Notes: generated by a model from the sequence alone, not told the origin. A DNA stretch of 50,227 bases from Mesorhizobium sp. B2-3-4 (GCF_006442315.1 NZ_VFVY01000033.1:1-50227), one strand, 5' to 3'; positions 9,571 through 18,262 are shown, counted from the first letter of the stretch. A program made the numbers and translations.

Positions 9571-10950
9571 ATGACCTATCAGAACTATTCGCTGAAGCAG
9601 CTTCAGCAGATCGACGCCGCGCATCACCTGCACCCCTTCACCGACCACAAGGAGCTGCGCGAGGCTGGCTCCCGCGTCATCACCCATGCCAATGGCCCGT
9701 TCATCTACGATTCCGAAGGGACGGAATTGCTGGACGGCATGGCCGGCCTGTGGTGCGTCAATATCGGCTATGGCCGCGAGGAACTTGCGGAAGCCGCCTA
9801 TGCCCAGATGAAGGAACTGCCCTACTACAATTCCTTCTTCAAATGCTCGACGCCGACGCCGGTGCTGTTGTCGAAGAAACTGGCCGAGATCGCGCCCGAT
9901 AACGTCAACCAGGTATTCTACGGCTCGTCCGGTTCGGAGGCCAACGACACCGCCTTGCGTCTCGTGCGCCACTATTGGGTGCTGGAAGGCAAGCCGGAGA
10001 AGAACCGCGTCATCTCGCGCAAGATGGCCTATCACGGCTCGACCATCGCCGGCACTTCGCTCGGCGGCATGGATGCCATGCACAAACAGCTCAATGGCGC
10101 CGTGCCCAACATCGTCCATGTGATGATGCCCTATGCCTACGAGCTGGCGCTGCCAGGCGAGAGCGACCATGATTTCGGCCTGCGCGCGGCAAAATCGGTC
10201 GAGGACGCCATTCTCGAGGCCGGCGCCGACAAGGTCGCGGCTTTCATCGGCGAACCGGTCATGGGCGCTGGCGGTGTCAAGATTCCACCGGCAAGCTACT
10301 GGCCCGAAGTGCAGCGCATCTGCCGCAAATATGATGTGCTGTTGATGCTGGACGAGGTCATCACCGGCTATGGCCGCACCGGCGAATGGTTTGCCGCGCA
10401 GACCTTCGGCATCGAGCCCGACACCATCACCACGGCAAAGGCGCTGACGTCCGGCTACCAGCCGCTGTCGGCACTGCTGGTCGGCGACCGCATCACCGCG
10501 ACGCTGGTCGAGAAGGGCGGTGAATTCAACCACGGTTACACCTATTCGGGACATCCGGTGGCCTGTGCCGTGGCGCTGAAGAACCTCGAGCTCATCGAGC
10601 AGGAGGGCCTGGTCGATCGCGTCAAAAACGACACCGGGCCCTATTTCGCCAAGGCGCTGCAGGAGCGCATCGCCGGGCATGAGCTGGTCGGCGAGGTGCG
10701 CTCGATCGGCCTGATGGGGGCGATCGAGATCGTCAAGGACAAGGCGACGAAGGAGCGCTTCCTGCCGTCGGGAAGTGCTGCGGTTGTGGTTCGCGACCAT
10801 GCCATCGCCAACGGTATGATGCTGCGCGCCACCGGCGACACGATGATCCTGTCGCCGCCGCTGATCTGGACCCGTGACACGATCGACATGGCCTGCGACC
10901 GCATCGCCAAGGCGCTGGATCTGGCGCAGGCCGATCTGCGCAAGCGCTAG
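9571..10950 (+). CDS. Class III PLP-dependent aminotransferase (omega-amino acid:pyruvate type)
   Basis: A 459-residue fold-type I aminotransferase. The PLP-binding aspartate lies in LLMLDEVITGYGRTG and the Schiff-base lysine in TTAKALTSGYQP (about K290); YGSSGSEANDTALR is the phosphate-binding region. Members transfer an omega-amino group (beta-alanine, taurine, putrescine, GABA and similar) to pyruvate or 2-oxoglutarate. The chosen ATG at 9571 is preceded by GAGGAAAG. An upstream in-frame codon at 9460 would add a region without family resemblance. The donor cannot be decided from sequence. Confidence 0.88.
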   Translation: MTYQNYSLKQLQQIDAAHHLHPFTDHKELREAGSRVITHANGPFIYDSEGTELLDGMAGLWCVNIGYGREELAEAAYAQMKELPYYNSFFKCSTPTPVLLSKKLAEIAPDNVNQVFYGSSGSEANDTALRLVRHYWVLEGKPEKNRVISRKMAYHGSTIAGTSLGGMDAMHKQLNGAVPNIVHVMMPYAYELALPGESDHDFGLRAAKSVEDAILEAGADKVAAFIGEPVMGAGGVKIPPASYWPEVQRICRKYDVLLMLDEVITGYGRTGEWFAAQTFGIEPDTITTAKALTSGYQPLSALLVGDRITATLVEKGGEFNHGYTYSGHPVACAVALKNLELIEQEGLVDRVKNDTGPYFAKALQERIAGHELVGEVRSIGLMGAIEIVKDKATKERFLPSGSAAVVVRDHAIANGMMLRATGDTMILSPPLIWTRDTIDMACDRIAKALDLAQADLRKR

Positions 10951-11008
10951 GAGCGGAGCTCGACCGGGTGTCCTTCGCAGGAGCGCCCGGATCGAGAAAC
11001 ATATCTAA

Positions 11009-11038
11009 GCGCCGGGGAACCAAATACAGCCCCGGCGC
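11009..11038 (+). terminator. Perfect 9-bp hairpin after the aminotransferase gene
   Basis: Arms GCGCCGGGG and CCCCGGCGC are perfectly complementary around a 12-nt loop. A longer imperfect hairpin (CTCGA-CCGGG / CCCGG-ATCGAG, 10959-10996) lies between it and the stop codon. No U-tract follows, so the function is uncertain. Confidence 0.4.
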
Positions 11039-11082
11039 GTAGTGTGAACCGGCAGCGTTCCGTCTGCGACGAGGGCTTCTTC

Positions 11083-11448
11083 ATGAAAATGGCCGGCAGG
11101 GGTCGCGGTGCGCAAGAGGCGGCCAAGATAGGCGCGGATCTGATGCTGGCACCCATGGTGGCGGCGATGCGGCTGCCGTTGATGGCCATGGACGCCGGGC
11201 GCGGCCAACCCTGGAGCGCCGAAACGGCGCGCGCGGTCAGCGAGAAGGCCGCTGCCGCTGTCGAGGGTGTGTTCGCAGCGCAAATGTCTTTCCTGCAATC
11301 TGCGTCACGTTTCTGGCCGGAAGTTCTTTCCGGCCATACGCCGTCGCTGTTCAACGGCGTCGCGGCCGAACGGTCGATGCGGGCCGCTCTCAAGCCGGCC
11401 AGCCGCGCGGTGAAGGCAAATTTTCGCCGGCTTTCGTCGAAGGATTGA
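11083..11448 (+). CDS. Small alpha-helical protein of unknown function
   Basis: The 121-residue product begins MKMAGRGRGAQEAAKIGADL. It is rich in alanine, methionine and charged residues and is predicted helical, with two amphipathic stretches (residues ~10-40 and ~50-75) and a basic tail. No cysteine pair, enzyme motif or signal peptide is visible. The composition resembles phasin-like granule proteins, but no diagnostic motif is present, so no function is given. The start at ATG 11083 follows GAGGG; a GTG at 11044 would add 13 residues. Confidence 0.6.
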   Translation: MKMAGRGRGAQEAAKIGADLMLAPMVAAMRLPLMAMDAGRGQPWSAETARAVSEKAAAAVEGVFAAQMSFLQSASRFWPEVLSGHTPSLFNGVAAERSMRAALKPASRAVKANFRRLSSKD

Positions 11449-11532
11449 CTTGGACGTCGTGGAAGTTTGATTTTGCGCATGGTCGAGGTGATGCGCTAGA
11501 ACCAATCGGTGCACGCGTCGATGGGGGACATC

Positions 11533-12177
11533 ATGGCCGGACAACCGCTCAACCAGCCGGCTGAAATCCCGGCCGAGCTCGATCGCTGGAACTGGGGTGC
11601 CTTCTTCCTCAACTGGATCTGGGGCATCGGCAACAGCACCTTCATCGCGTTGCTGGCGCTGGTTCCGGTCGTCAACCTCGTCATGATCTTCGTGCTCGGC
11701 GCGCGCGGCAGCCGCTGGGCTTGGCAGAACCGTGCCTGGCGCGACGCCGAGCAATTCCGCAAGACGCAACGCAACTGGGCGATCGCGGGCCTCGCCGTCT
11801 GGGTGATTAGCATCGGCGGCTGCGCGACGATGGTCGGCAGCATTCCCTTCGTGCTCAAAGGTAGTGACGCCTACCATATGACGATGGACGCGGTGCGCGC
11901 CGATAGCCGCGTGAAAGCCGCCATCGGCGACGATGTGACGGATAATTTCTGGGTCGGGGGCAGTCTCAACGTCAATGCGAACGGGGCGGGCGACGCCCAG
12001 TTCAGCATTCCCGTCCACGGCGCCAAGGGAAAAGGCACCGTTTATTCGCATCTGGTGCGCACTGCCGGCACATGGAGCACGCGCCTGCTGGTGCTGCGCG
12101 TCTACGGCGTCGATGCACCGATCGTGCTGACCAATGAAGATCACGTGCCGATCCCGGGAGCGGCGATCGGAATATAG
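11533..12177 (+). CDS. Coa1-like membrane protein
   Basis: A 214-residue protein. The N-terminal region has a tryptophan-rich motif (WNWGAFFLNWIWGIGN) and a hydrophobic segment (LLALVPVVNLVMIFVLG). A second membrane helix follows (AIAGLAVWVISIGG), then a soluble ~110-residue domain. That layout, with a domain in which a small residue is repeatedly shifted against a predicted beta sheet, resembles Coa1-family proteins named after a cytochrome oxidase assembly factor. The bacterial role is not established. Start alternatives are ATG 11521 and GTG 11509; ATG 11533 is favoured by the GGGGGAC upstream. Confidence 0.65.
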   Translation: MAGQPLNQPAEIPAELDRWNWGAFFLNWIWGIGNSTFIALLALVPVVNLVMIFVLGARGSRWAWQNRAWRDAEQFRKTQRNWAIAGLAVWVISIGGCATMVGSIPFVLKGSDAYHMTMDAVRADSRVKAAIGDDVTDNFWVGGSLNVNANGAGDAQFSIPVHGAKGKGTVYSHLVRTAGTWSTRLLVLRVYGVDAPIVLTNEDHVPIPGAAIGI

Positions 12178-12210
12178 ACGGGCCGCGGCTGATAAAGGAC
12201 GCGGAAATGC

Positions 12211-12348
12211 AAAAACCGCGCCCCATCGGGAACGCGGCTTTGCCAGATACGCATGGCGTTTCGCTACAAGACACCTGCGAAACTTACGGGCTCCGGTACG
12301 CGAGACCTGATCCGGAGCGCCGGGCGGATGCGATATGTCCGCCTCGCA
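12211..12348 (-). ncRNA. Candidate small RNA with three perfect hairpins and an intrinsic terminator
   Basis: On the minus strand the order is a TATAAA box (12355-12360), then hairpin 1 (GGCGGA/TCCGCC, 12343-12323), hairpin 2 (GCTCCGG/CCGGAGC, 12318-12290), hairpin 3 (GTTTCGC/GCGAAAC, 12283-12258) and a terminator (AAAGCCGCG/CGCGGTTTT, ending in five Ts at 12211-12215). Together these give a ~138-nt transcript. The arms of hairpins 1-3 are all perfectly paired, and loops of 9, 15 and 12 nt leave unpaired segments. The -35 region is weak. No open frame with a ribosome site is present. It lies downstream of mmsB on the same strand, so it could be an independent sRNA or a processed 3' UTR product. 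I do not recognise the family. Confidence 0.6.
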
Positions 12349-12458
12349 ATCCGTTTTATAGGGACATCGTTACCGCAGAGTTATCGAGAGCTTAAGCAAA
12401 TCTAAATTTGGCGCTCTTTCTCGGGAAAGATCCGAAAAAAGTCCATTGAATCCGATGC

Positions 12459-13343
12459 TTACGCTGGGTTGCCGCGCAGAAAATTAATTATGCCGGAGAA
12501 ATCGGCGCTGCCATGTCCCTGGGCATTGAACAAGGCATAGAGTTGCGCTGCTTCCGCGCCGAGCGGCGTGACGGCGCCGGCGCCAAGGGCGGCTTCCTGG
12601 GACAATTTCAGGTCCTTCAGCATGAGAGCCGCCGCAAATCCCGGCTTATAATCCCGGTTGGCCGGCGAGGTCGGAACCGGACCGGGCACCGGGCAATATG
12701 TGGTCAGCGACCAGCATTGGCCGGACGAGGTCGAGGCGACGTCGAACAAGGCCTGATGCGAGAGCCCCAGTTTTTCAGCCAGAACGAAGGCCTCGGCGAC
12801 GCCGATCATGGAAATGCCGAGGATCATATTGTTGCAGATCTTTGCGGCCTGGCCGGCGCCGTCACCGCCGCAATGGACGATGCGGCCGGCCATCGGCTTC
12901 AGGACCGGCTCGGCGGCGGCAAAGGCATCGTCGGATCCGCCAGCCATGAAGGTCAGCGTACCGGCTGTCGCTCCGCCGGTGCCGCCCGAGACCGGCGCGT
13001 CGATGGACGGCAGGCCGTGACTTGCCGCGATGGCATGCGCCTTGCGTGCGGATTCGACGTCGATGGTCGAGGAATCGATGAACAGCGCCCCTTTTTTCGC
13101 TTTGGGTGCGATGTCTTCGTAAACCGAAAGCACGTGCTTGCCGGCTGGTAGCATGGTGATGACGACGTCGGCATCCTTCACGGCGGCCAGTGCGTTGGCC
13201 ATGACGACGATGCCGTGCTCGCGCGCGACGGTGAGATTCTCCGACATCAGATCGAAGCCGTGCACCGCGTGTCCGGCCTTGACCAGATTCGCGGCCATCG
13301 GATTGCCCATGTTGCCAAGGCCAATGAAGGCGATTGTGGTCAT
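12459..13343 (-). CDS. mmsB: 3-hydroxyisobutyrate dehydrogenase
   Basis: The 294-residue enzyme oxidises 3-hydroxyisobutyrate to methylmalonate semialdehyde with NAD in valine catabolism. Seen in sequence: the dinucleotide-binding IAFIGLGNMGNPMAANL at the N-terminus, the substrate-binding DAPVSGGTGGATAGTLTFM around residue 120, and the catalytic-lysine region KICNNMILG around residue 170. The length is normal for the family. The upstream acyl-CoA dehydrogenase on the same strand probably feeds the same pathway, but a repeat-flanked cassette now separates the two genes. A GGAG precedes the ATG. Confidence 0.93.
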   Translation of the reverse strand: MTTIAFIGLGNMGNPMAANLVKAGHAVHGFDLMSENLTVAREHGIVVMANALAAVKDADVVITMLPAGKHVLSVYEDIAPKAKKGALFIDSSTIDVESARKAHAIAASHGLPSIDAPVSGGTGGATAGTLTFMAGGSDDAFAAAEPVLKPMAGRIVHCGGDGAGQAAKICNNMILGISMIGVAEAFVLAEKLGLSHQALFDVASTSSGQCWSLTTYCPVPGPVPTSPANRDYKPGFAAALMLKDLKLSQEAALGAGAVTPLGAEAAQLYALFNAQGHGSADFSGIINFLRGNPA

Positions 13344-13366
13344 GACGGCGCTCCATGATTGAGGGT

Positions 13367-13391
13367 GTAGGCAGTAGGCAGTAGGCAGTAG
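13367..13391. repeat. Left heptamer array, (GCAGTAG)3 plus partial
   Basis: Tandem units at 13371-13377, 13378-13384 and 13385-13391, preceded by GTAG. The array lies just after the stop codon of the four-helix-bundle gene (minus strand) and just before mmsB. It is exactly complementary to the right array, so a transcript of the region could fold into a ~25-bp stem. Confidence 0.95.
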
Positions 13392-13396
13392 GGGAT

Positions 13397-13765
13397 CTAT
13401 TCCGGCGTAAGTTTGCTGATGAGTTGGCGAAGCATTTTTCCGATGCCCTCGGTTGCCAACAGCATACGGTCAGCTTGATCATGCGTGGCAAGACCGATGC
13501 GCTCCGCAATTTGGAGGTGGGTCTCTAGCTCCTTCAGTGAGCCTTGGGCGATCCTGAGAAATTGCTGATATGAGCCTCGGTTGTCCCGGCCATAGCCTTC
13601 CGCGATGTTTGCTGGAATAGAAGTTGCCGAGCGACGGATCTGGCTAGTCAGACCATACAATTCCTCTTTAGGCCATGCCTTGGTCAAAGCGTAGGTAGCA
13701 ACGGCCAAATCCATTGCCTGCTGCCACACGATAAGATCCTTGTACGAATTGATCGTGCCGGTCAT
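13397..13765 (-). CDS. Four helix bundle protein (23S rRNA intervening-sequence / S23 type)
   Basis: The 122-residue product has the family landmarks: SYKDLIVWQQAMDLAV at the N-terminus, LTSQIRRSATSIPANIAEG in the middle, and SYQQFLRIAQGSLKELETHL. Related proteins are encoded inside 23S rRNA intervening sequences, and the Avd protein of diversity-generating retroelements has the same fold and binds nucleic acid and reverse transcriptase. This free-standing copy has no rRNA around it. Its leader consists entirely of heptamer repeats running up to the ATG, so no normal ribosome site is visible. Base use is less GC-rich than in neighbouring genes, consistent with transfer. The molecular role is unknown. 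Confidence 0.9.
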   Translation of the reverse strand: MTGTINSYKDLIVWQQAMDLAVATYALTKAWPKEELYGLTSQIRRSATSIPANIAEGYGRDNRGSYQQFLRIAQGSLKELETHLQIAERIGLATHDQADRMLLATEGIGKMLRQLISKLTPE

Positions 13766-13768
13766 CTA

Positions 13769-13812
<44 letters not shown>

Positions 13813-13813
13813 G

Positions 13814-14980
13814 TCAGCGGCCGATCAGCGCCCGCGCGATGATCACGCGCATGATCTCGTTGGTGCCTTCGAGGATCTGGTGCACCCTGAGGTCGCGCAC
13901 CAGCTTCTCGATGCCGTAATCGTGCAGATAGCCGTAGCCACCGAGCAGCTGCAGCGCGTTGTTGGCGACGTCAAAACCGGTATCGGTGACGAAGCGCTTG
14001 GCCATTGCAGACCACTTTCCGGCATCGGGCGCCTTGCGGTCGAGCTTCGAGGCGGCGGCGTAGAGGAAGATGCGCGCTGCCTGCAGCTCCGTTTCCATGT
14101 CGGCCAGCTTGAACTGAAGCGCCTGGAACTGGTTGATCTTCGAGCCGAAGGCCTTGCGCTCGGCGGTGTAGGAGAGCGCTTTGTCGAGCGCCGACTGCGC
14201 GCCGCCCAGCGAACAGGCGGCGATGTTCAGCCGGCCGCCGTCGAGCCCTGCCATGGCGATGCCGAAACCGGCGCCTTCGCCCGACAAGAGGTTTTCCGCC
14301 GGCACCTTGCAGTCCTCGAAGATGACCTGGCGGGTCGACTGCATGTGCCAGCCCATCTTGTGCTCATTGGCGCCGAAGGAGAGGCCGGGCGCATCGCGGG
14401 GCACGACGAGGGTGGAAATGCCTTTCGGCCCGTCGGCGCCGGTTCGCGCCATGACGGCGTAGACGTCGCTGTCGCCGGCGCCGGAGATGAATTGCTTGGC
14501 GCCGTTGAGAATATAGTCGCCGCCGCTCTTCACCGCGCGCGTCTTCAGGGCAGCCGCATCGGAGCCGGAACCGGGCTCGGTCAGGCAATAGCTTGCCAGC
14601 CATTCCATCGACGTCAGTTTCGGCAGGAAGCGCTGGCGTTGCTCGTCATTGCCGAACCGGTCGATCATCGAGGCCACCATATTGTGGATCGAGATGAAGG
14701 ACGAAAAGGCCGGATCGGCGCGCGAAAGCGCTTCGAAGATCAGCACCGCATCGAGCCGGCCGAGCGCCGAGCCGCCGACATCGTCTTTGACATAGATGCC
14801 GCCGAGGCCGAGCGGGCCGGTCTCGCGAATCACGTCGGCGGGGAAATGTTTCCTGCGATCCCAGTCGAGCGCGTTCGGCGCGACGCGGTCGGCGGCGAAG
14901 GCTTCGGCCATCTCCTGGATGGCGCGCTGCTCCTCATTGAGTTCGAACTGGCTGGTGCTCGCATCGACAGCGGCGTCCAT
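13814..14980 (-). CDS. Acyl-CoA dehydrogenase, probably isobutyryl-CoA dehydrogenase
   Basis: The 388-residue FAD flavoprotein alpha,beta-dehydrogenates an acyl-CoA and passes electrons to ETF. Family motifs seen are CLTEPGSGSDAAALKTRA (FAD/substrate binding), GGRLNIAACSLGGAQ and the C-terminal HQILEGTNEIMR, where the glutamate is the expected catalytic base. Position next to mmsB and the short/branched-chain character point to isobutyryl-CoA in valine degradation, but chain-length preference is inferred. A repeat-flanked cassette begins 2 bp after its stop codon. Confidence 0.9.
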   Translation of the reverse strand: MDAAVDASTSQFELNEEQRAIQEMAEAFAADRVAPNALDWDRRKHFPADVIRETGPLGLGGIYVKDDVGGSALGRLDAVLIFEALSRADPAFSSFISIHNMVASMIDRFGNDEQRQRFLPKLTSMEWLASYCLTEPGSGSDAAALKTRAVKSGGDYILNGAKQFISGAGDSDVYAVMARTGADGPKGISTLVVPRDAPGLSFGANEHKMGWHMQSTRQVIFEDCKVPAENLLSGEGAGFGIAMAGLDGGRLNIAACSLGGAQSALDKALSYTAERKAFGSKINQFQALQFKLADMETELQAARIFLYAAASKLDRKAPDAGKWSAMAKRFVTDTGFDVANNALQLLGGYGYLHDYGIEKLVRDLRVHQILEGTNEIMRVIIARALIGR

Positions 14981-15118
14981 GGCGTTCTCCCTGACGGTTT
15001 CGGCCTGCTGGCCTGTCGTTTTTGGCTTTGCGCGGGCACCAATCTAGACCAATGATGCCGCCGCGCAACCCGACCGGCTGCGCAGCCGCTGTGCACCAAT
15101 GCATGCCCGGAGCAGGAT

Positions 15119-15733
15119 GTGACGACAAAATTCAACGAACTGCTGGAACAGTTCCACGCCTATCTCGCCTCCATTGACGACGCCCTGGTGCGCGACGCGG
15201 TGGCACGCATCGGCTGGACAATGCCGGCGCGGCAGCTCGATCCACGTCCGCTCGCCTGCCTGCGCCATCTCGACCGCGCCACGGAACTCGCGCCGCCGGC
15301 CGCGAAGCCGCTGGTGCAATTGCTGGCGGAACGGCGTGACGAACTGCACTGGGGGCAGACCTACGGCGAATCGGATTTCGGCAAGGCCTTCATCGACAAT
15401 TACGGCTGGCTGGAAATGTTCGGAACGCGCGGCCATTTCGCCAATGAGGCGGTGGCGGCAGGCCTGCTGATCCTTGGTCCCGATATCGTCTATCCCGACC
15501 ACCACCACCTTGCCGAGGAGATTTACATTCCCTTGACCGGCGGTACGGACTGGCGCATGGGCGAGGGCGGGTTTCACAGGCGGGAGGCCGGCGAGGTCGT
15601 CCACCATGCCTCCAACGTCAACCACGCCATGCGCACGGTCAAGGAGCCGCTGCTTGCGCTCTACATCTGGCGCGGAGGTCCATTGGCGGCAAAATCGACG
15701 ATCACCGGCAGAGCCACGCAGGGCAGGGACTGA
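15119..15733 (+). CDS. DMSP lyase family cupin protein (DddQ-like)
   Basis: The 204-residue protein has a C-terminal cupin. YPDHHHLAEEIYIPLTG (residues ~125-141) supplies H130, E134 and Y136, and a downstream H169 lies in SNVNHAMRT. This matches the metal-ligand spacing I recall for DddQ (His-x3-Glu-x-Tyr and a later His). DddQ cleaves dimethylsulfoniopropionate to dimethyl sulfide and acrylate. The natural substrate here could be another compound, since several cupin lyases were named by DMSP activity alone. Translation probably starts at GTG 15119 after a GGAGCAGG. Its stop overlaps the cobQ start (TGATG), so the two are translationally coupled. Confidence 0.75.
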   Translation: MTTKFNELLEQFHAYLASIDDALVRDAVARIGWTMPARQLDPRPLACLRHLDRATELAPPAAKPLVQLLAERRDELHWGQTYGESDFGKAFIDNYGWLEMFGTRGHFANEAVAAGLLILGPDIVYPDHHHLAEEIYIPLTGGTDWRMGEGGFHRREAGEVVHHASNVNHAMRTVKEPLLALYIWRGGPLAAKSTITGRATQGRD

Positions 15734-17208
15734 TGGCCAAGGCGATCATGCTGCAAGGCACGGGTTCGGATGTCGGCAAGACGGTGCTGGTCGCAGGGCT
15801 TTGCCGGGCCGCGAAAAAGCGCGGCCTGAAGGTGCGGCCCTTCAAGCCGCAAAACATGTCGAACAACGCCGCCGTCGCCGATATTCCTGGTGACAACCAC
15901 CATGGCGGCGGCGAGATCGGCCGCGCGCAGTGGCTGCAGGCGATCGCCTGCGGCGTGCCGCCGTCGGTGCACATGAACCCGGTGCTGCTCAAGCCGCAGA
16001 CCGATATAGGCGCGCAGGTCATCGTCCAGGGCAAGGTGTTCGGCGAGGCGCGAGCGCGCGACTACCAGGCGCTGAAGGGGCGGCTGATGGACGCGGTGCT
16101 CGACTCCTGGAGCAAGGTCGGCGAGGGCGCCGATCTGGTCATCGTCGAAGGTGCCGGCTCGCCGGCCGAAATCAACCTGCGCAGCCGCGACATCGCCAAT
16201 ATGGGTTTTGCGACGCGCGCCAATGTGCCGGTGGTGCTGGTTGGCGACATCGATCGCGGCGGCGTCATAGCTTCGGTCGCCGGCACGCATCTGATCCTGC
16301 CGGAGGAGGACCGGCGCATGATCGTCGGTTACCTCATCAACAAGTTCCGCGGCGACGTCACCTTGTTCGACGACGGCATCAAGGCCATCGACACATTCAC
16401 GGGATGGCGCTGCTTCGGCGTAGTGCCGTGGCTGAAGGCGGCGGCACGGCTGCCGTCGGAAGATTCCGTAGTGCTGGAGCGACTGGCGTCGGGCGAGGCG
16501 CGCGCGCTGAAAGTGGCGGTGCCGATGCTGGGCCGTATCGCCAATTTCGACGATCTCGACCCGCTCAAGGCGGAACCGCAGGTCGAAGTCGTGTTCGTGC
16601 CGCCGGGAAAACCGCTTCCGACCGATGCCGGGTTGGTGGTCATTCCCGGCTCCAAGTCGACAATCGGCGATCTCCTGAAATTCCGCGAAAATGGCTGGGA
16701 CCGGGATTTGGCGGTGCACCGCAAACGCGGCGGTCACGTCGTCGGCATTTGCGGCGGCTACCAGATGCTCGGCCGCATGGTGCGCGATCCCCAGGCCATC
16801 GAAGGCAGCGTCAAGGAGGCCGAGGGACTGGGCCTGCTCGATGTCGAGACGGTGATGGAGCCGGAAAAGACGGTGCGCAATGTCAGTGCCCGATCGGTGC
16901 CGTTCGACATGCCGCTCGAAGGCTATGAGATCCATCTCGGCAGCACGACAGGCCCGGATACCAGGCGGCCGTCGGCAATCATCAACGGCACCGAGGACGG
17001 TGCGATCTCAGGCGATGGCAAGGTGATCGGAACCTATATGCACGGCCTCTTCGGCGCCGACGGCTTTCGCGGAAAATTCCTCGAAAGCCTCGGCATCCGG
17101 GGCGCCGGTATCGACTATCGCGCCCAGGTCGAGACGGCATTGGACGACATCGCGGCCGAATTGGAGCGGCATCTCGACTGCGATGCGATCTTCGGACTGG
17201 CACGGTAG
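15733..17208 (+). CDS. cobQ: Cobyric acid synthase
   Basis: The 491-residue amidotransferase carries out ATP- and glutamine-dependent amidation of adenosylcobyrinate a,c-diamide to cobyric acid in cobalamin synthesis. The N-terminal half is a dethiobiotin-synthetase-like ATPase (MLQGTGSDVGKTVLVAGL, then PFKPQNMSNNA). The C-terminal half is a class I glutaminase-like domain with the cysteine in GICGGYQMLG (about C340) and a late histidine in GTYMHGLFG. It overlaps the upstream DddQ-like gene by one base and is the only cob gene in this window. B12 made with it could serve corrinoid-dependent methyl transfer. Confidence 0.95.
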   Translation: MAKAIMLQGTGSDVGKTVLVAGLCRAAKKRGLKVRPFKPQNMSNNAAVADIPGDNHHGGGEIGRAQWLQAIACGVPPSVHMNPVLLKPQTDIGAQVIVQGKVFGEARARDYQALKGRLMDAVLDSWSKVGEGADLVIVEGAGSPAEINLRSRDIANMGFATRANVPVVLVGDIDRGGVIASVAGTHLILPEEDRRMIVGYLINKFRGDVTLFDDGIKAIDTFTGWRCFGVVPWLKAAARLPSEDSVVLERLASGEARALKVAVPMLGRIANFDDLDPLKAEPQVEVVFVPPGKPLPTDAGLVVIPGSKSTIGDLLKFRENGWDRDLAVHRKRGGHVVGICGGYQMLGRMVRDPQAIEGSVKEAEGLGLLDVETVMEPEKTVRNVSARSVPFDMPLEGYEIHLGSTTGPDTRRPSAIINGTEDGAISGDGKVIGTYMHGLFGADGFRGKFLESLGIRGAGIDYRAQVETALDDIAAELERHLDCDAIFGLAR

Positions 17209-17306
17209 CCGCCCTCCATCACCCGCGGAATTTGATTTGGTTTGTCGGAGCCGGTCGATCAAGTTCGTCCTTGGACAGGGAAGCGGCTTGGAGGGAGATC
17301 GCGGCA

Positions 17307-17774
17307 ATGTTCGATGTGACTGCCACCGACCTGCACAGCTATTTCAATTTCGATGCGGAACGAGAGGCGGACCTGCGCAAATTTGGCGGATTGATCCGCA
17401 AGGCGGCGCCGTCGCTTGCGTGCCACTTTCATCAGGGCACCCCGGCGGGAAGCGCCGGGATGCGCATGAGAATGATCGGCTACGGCATGTTCCGCTATTC
17501 CACAAAATCCGGCAAATCGACCGAATGGCCGGTGATCGGCATGGCGCTTCAGAAGAGCTATATAAGCGTCTATCTTTCCGTCACGACGGACGGCAAGCCG
17601 ATCCTTGATCGCTACAGAGGCAAACTCGGTGAAATGCGATCCGGTAGAAACAATTTCAGCTTCGTGAGATTTGAGCAGCTCAGGACCGAAATGGTTGCCA
17701 AGCTGATTGCCGAAACAGCCGAGGTGTTCAACACGGACCCCGAGAACCCCGTTCGTTATCGGGAAGGCTCATGA
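17307..17774 (+). CDS. DUF1801-like protein
   Basis: The 155-residue product resembles the DUF1801/YdhG-like superfamily: an N-terminal helical region (DAEREADLRKFGGLIRKAAP) followed by GYGMFRY and a lysine-rich sheet region with YISVYLSVTTDG. Function in this family is poorly defined. The start at ATG 17307 follows GGAGGGAG; an upstream TTG at 17232 is less likely. Its stop codon overlaps the convergent VOC gene by 6 bp. Confidence 0.65.
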   Translation: MFDVTATDLHSYFNFDAEREADLRKFGGLIRKAAPSLACHFHQGTPAGSAGMRMRMIGYGMFRYSTKSGKSTEWPVIGMALQKSYISVYLSVTTDGKPILDRYRGKLGEMRSGRNNFSFVRFEQLRTEMVAKLIAETAEVFNTDPENPVRYREGS

Positions 17775-18191
17775 AGCCTTCTCGCCGGCCTTTGGCCAAT
17801 AAGTGCCGAAGGACCAGACATTGCCTTCGGGGTCGAGGCAGATGAATTCGCGGCTGCCATAGTCGCGGTCGACCAGTTCCTGGATAATCCTGGCGCCGGC
17901 CTTCCTGGCCCTTGCGTAGGCGGCGTCGGCGTTGTCGACGGCAACATAGATCGACTTGCCGCCGCCGGAACCCGGTTCGCCGACCATCTTGCCATAGTCG
18001 TCGTCGCGCACCGTTCCCAGCATGATCATGGACGAACCGAAGACGAGCTCGGCATGGTGCACGACATCATCCTGGCCATAGCGGGCGCGAACACTGAAGC
18101 CGAAGGCTTCGCCCAGCCAGTCGATCATCTTTGCCGCGTTCTTGTAGCGCAGAGCAGGATAGAGGCGGGGGGCTTCGGTTGACGTGGGCAT
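17769..18191 (-). CDS. VOC family (glyoxalase/bleomycin-resistance-like) protein
   Basis: A 140-residue vicinal-oxygen-chelate protein with paired beta-alpha-beta-beta modules: YPALRYKNAAKMIDWLGEAF at the start, GGGKSIYVAVDNADAAYARA in the middle and REFICLDPEGNVWSFGTY at the end. The activity is unknown; the family covers glyoxalases, dioxygenases and drug-binding proteins. ATG 18191 is chosen because AAGGAGG lies just upstream, inside what would be the start of a longer frame. The gene sits 71 bp downstream of an AraC-type regulator on the same strand, which may control it. Confidence 0.85.
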   Translation of the reverse strand: MPTSTEAPRLYPALRYKNAAKMIDWLGEAFGFSVRARYGQDDVVHHAELVFGSSMIMLGTVRDDDYGKMVGEPGSGGGKSIYVAVDNADAAYARARKAGARIIQELVDRDYGSREFICLDPEGNVWSFGTYWPKAGEKAS

Positions 18192-18262
18192 GGGAACCTC
18201 CTTCATCGGGTTGGCCTATGCCTTACTTTGTTCGAAGGCGGCTGCGGCGTCTTGAAGAAATG

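Noticed and set aside
12211..12348. Riboswitch controlling mmsB
   Set aside because: The structure lies downstream of mmsB on the same strand and ends in a terminator, so it cannot be its leader.
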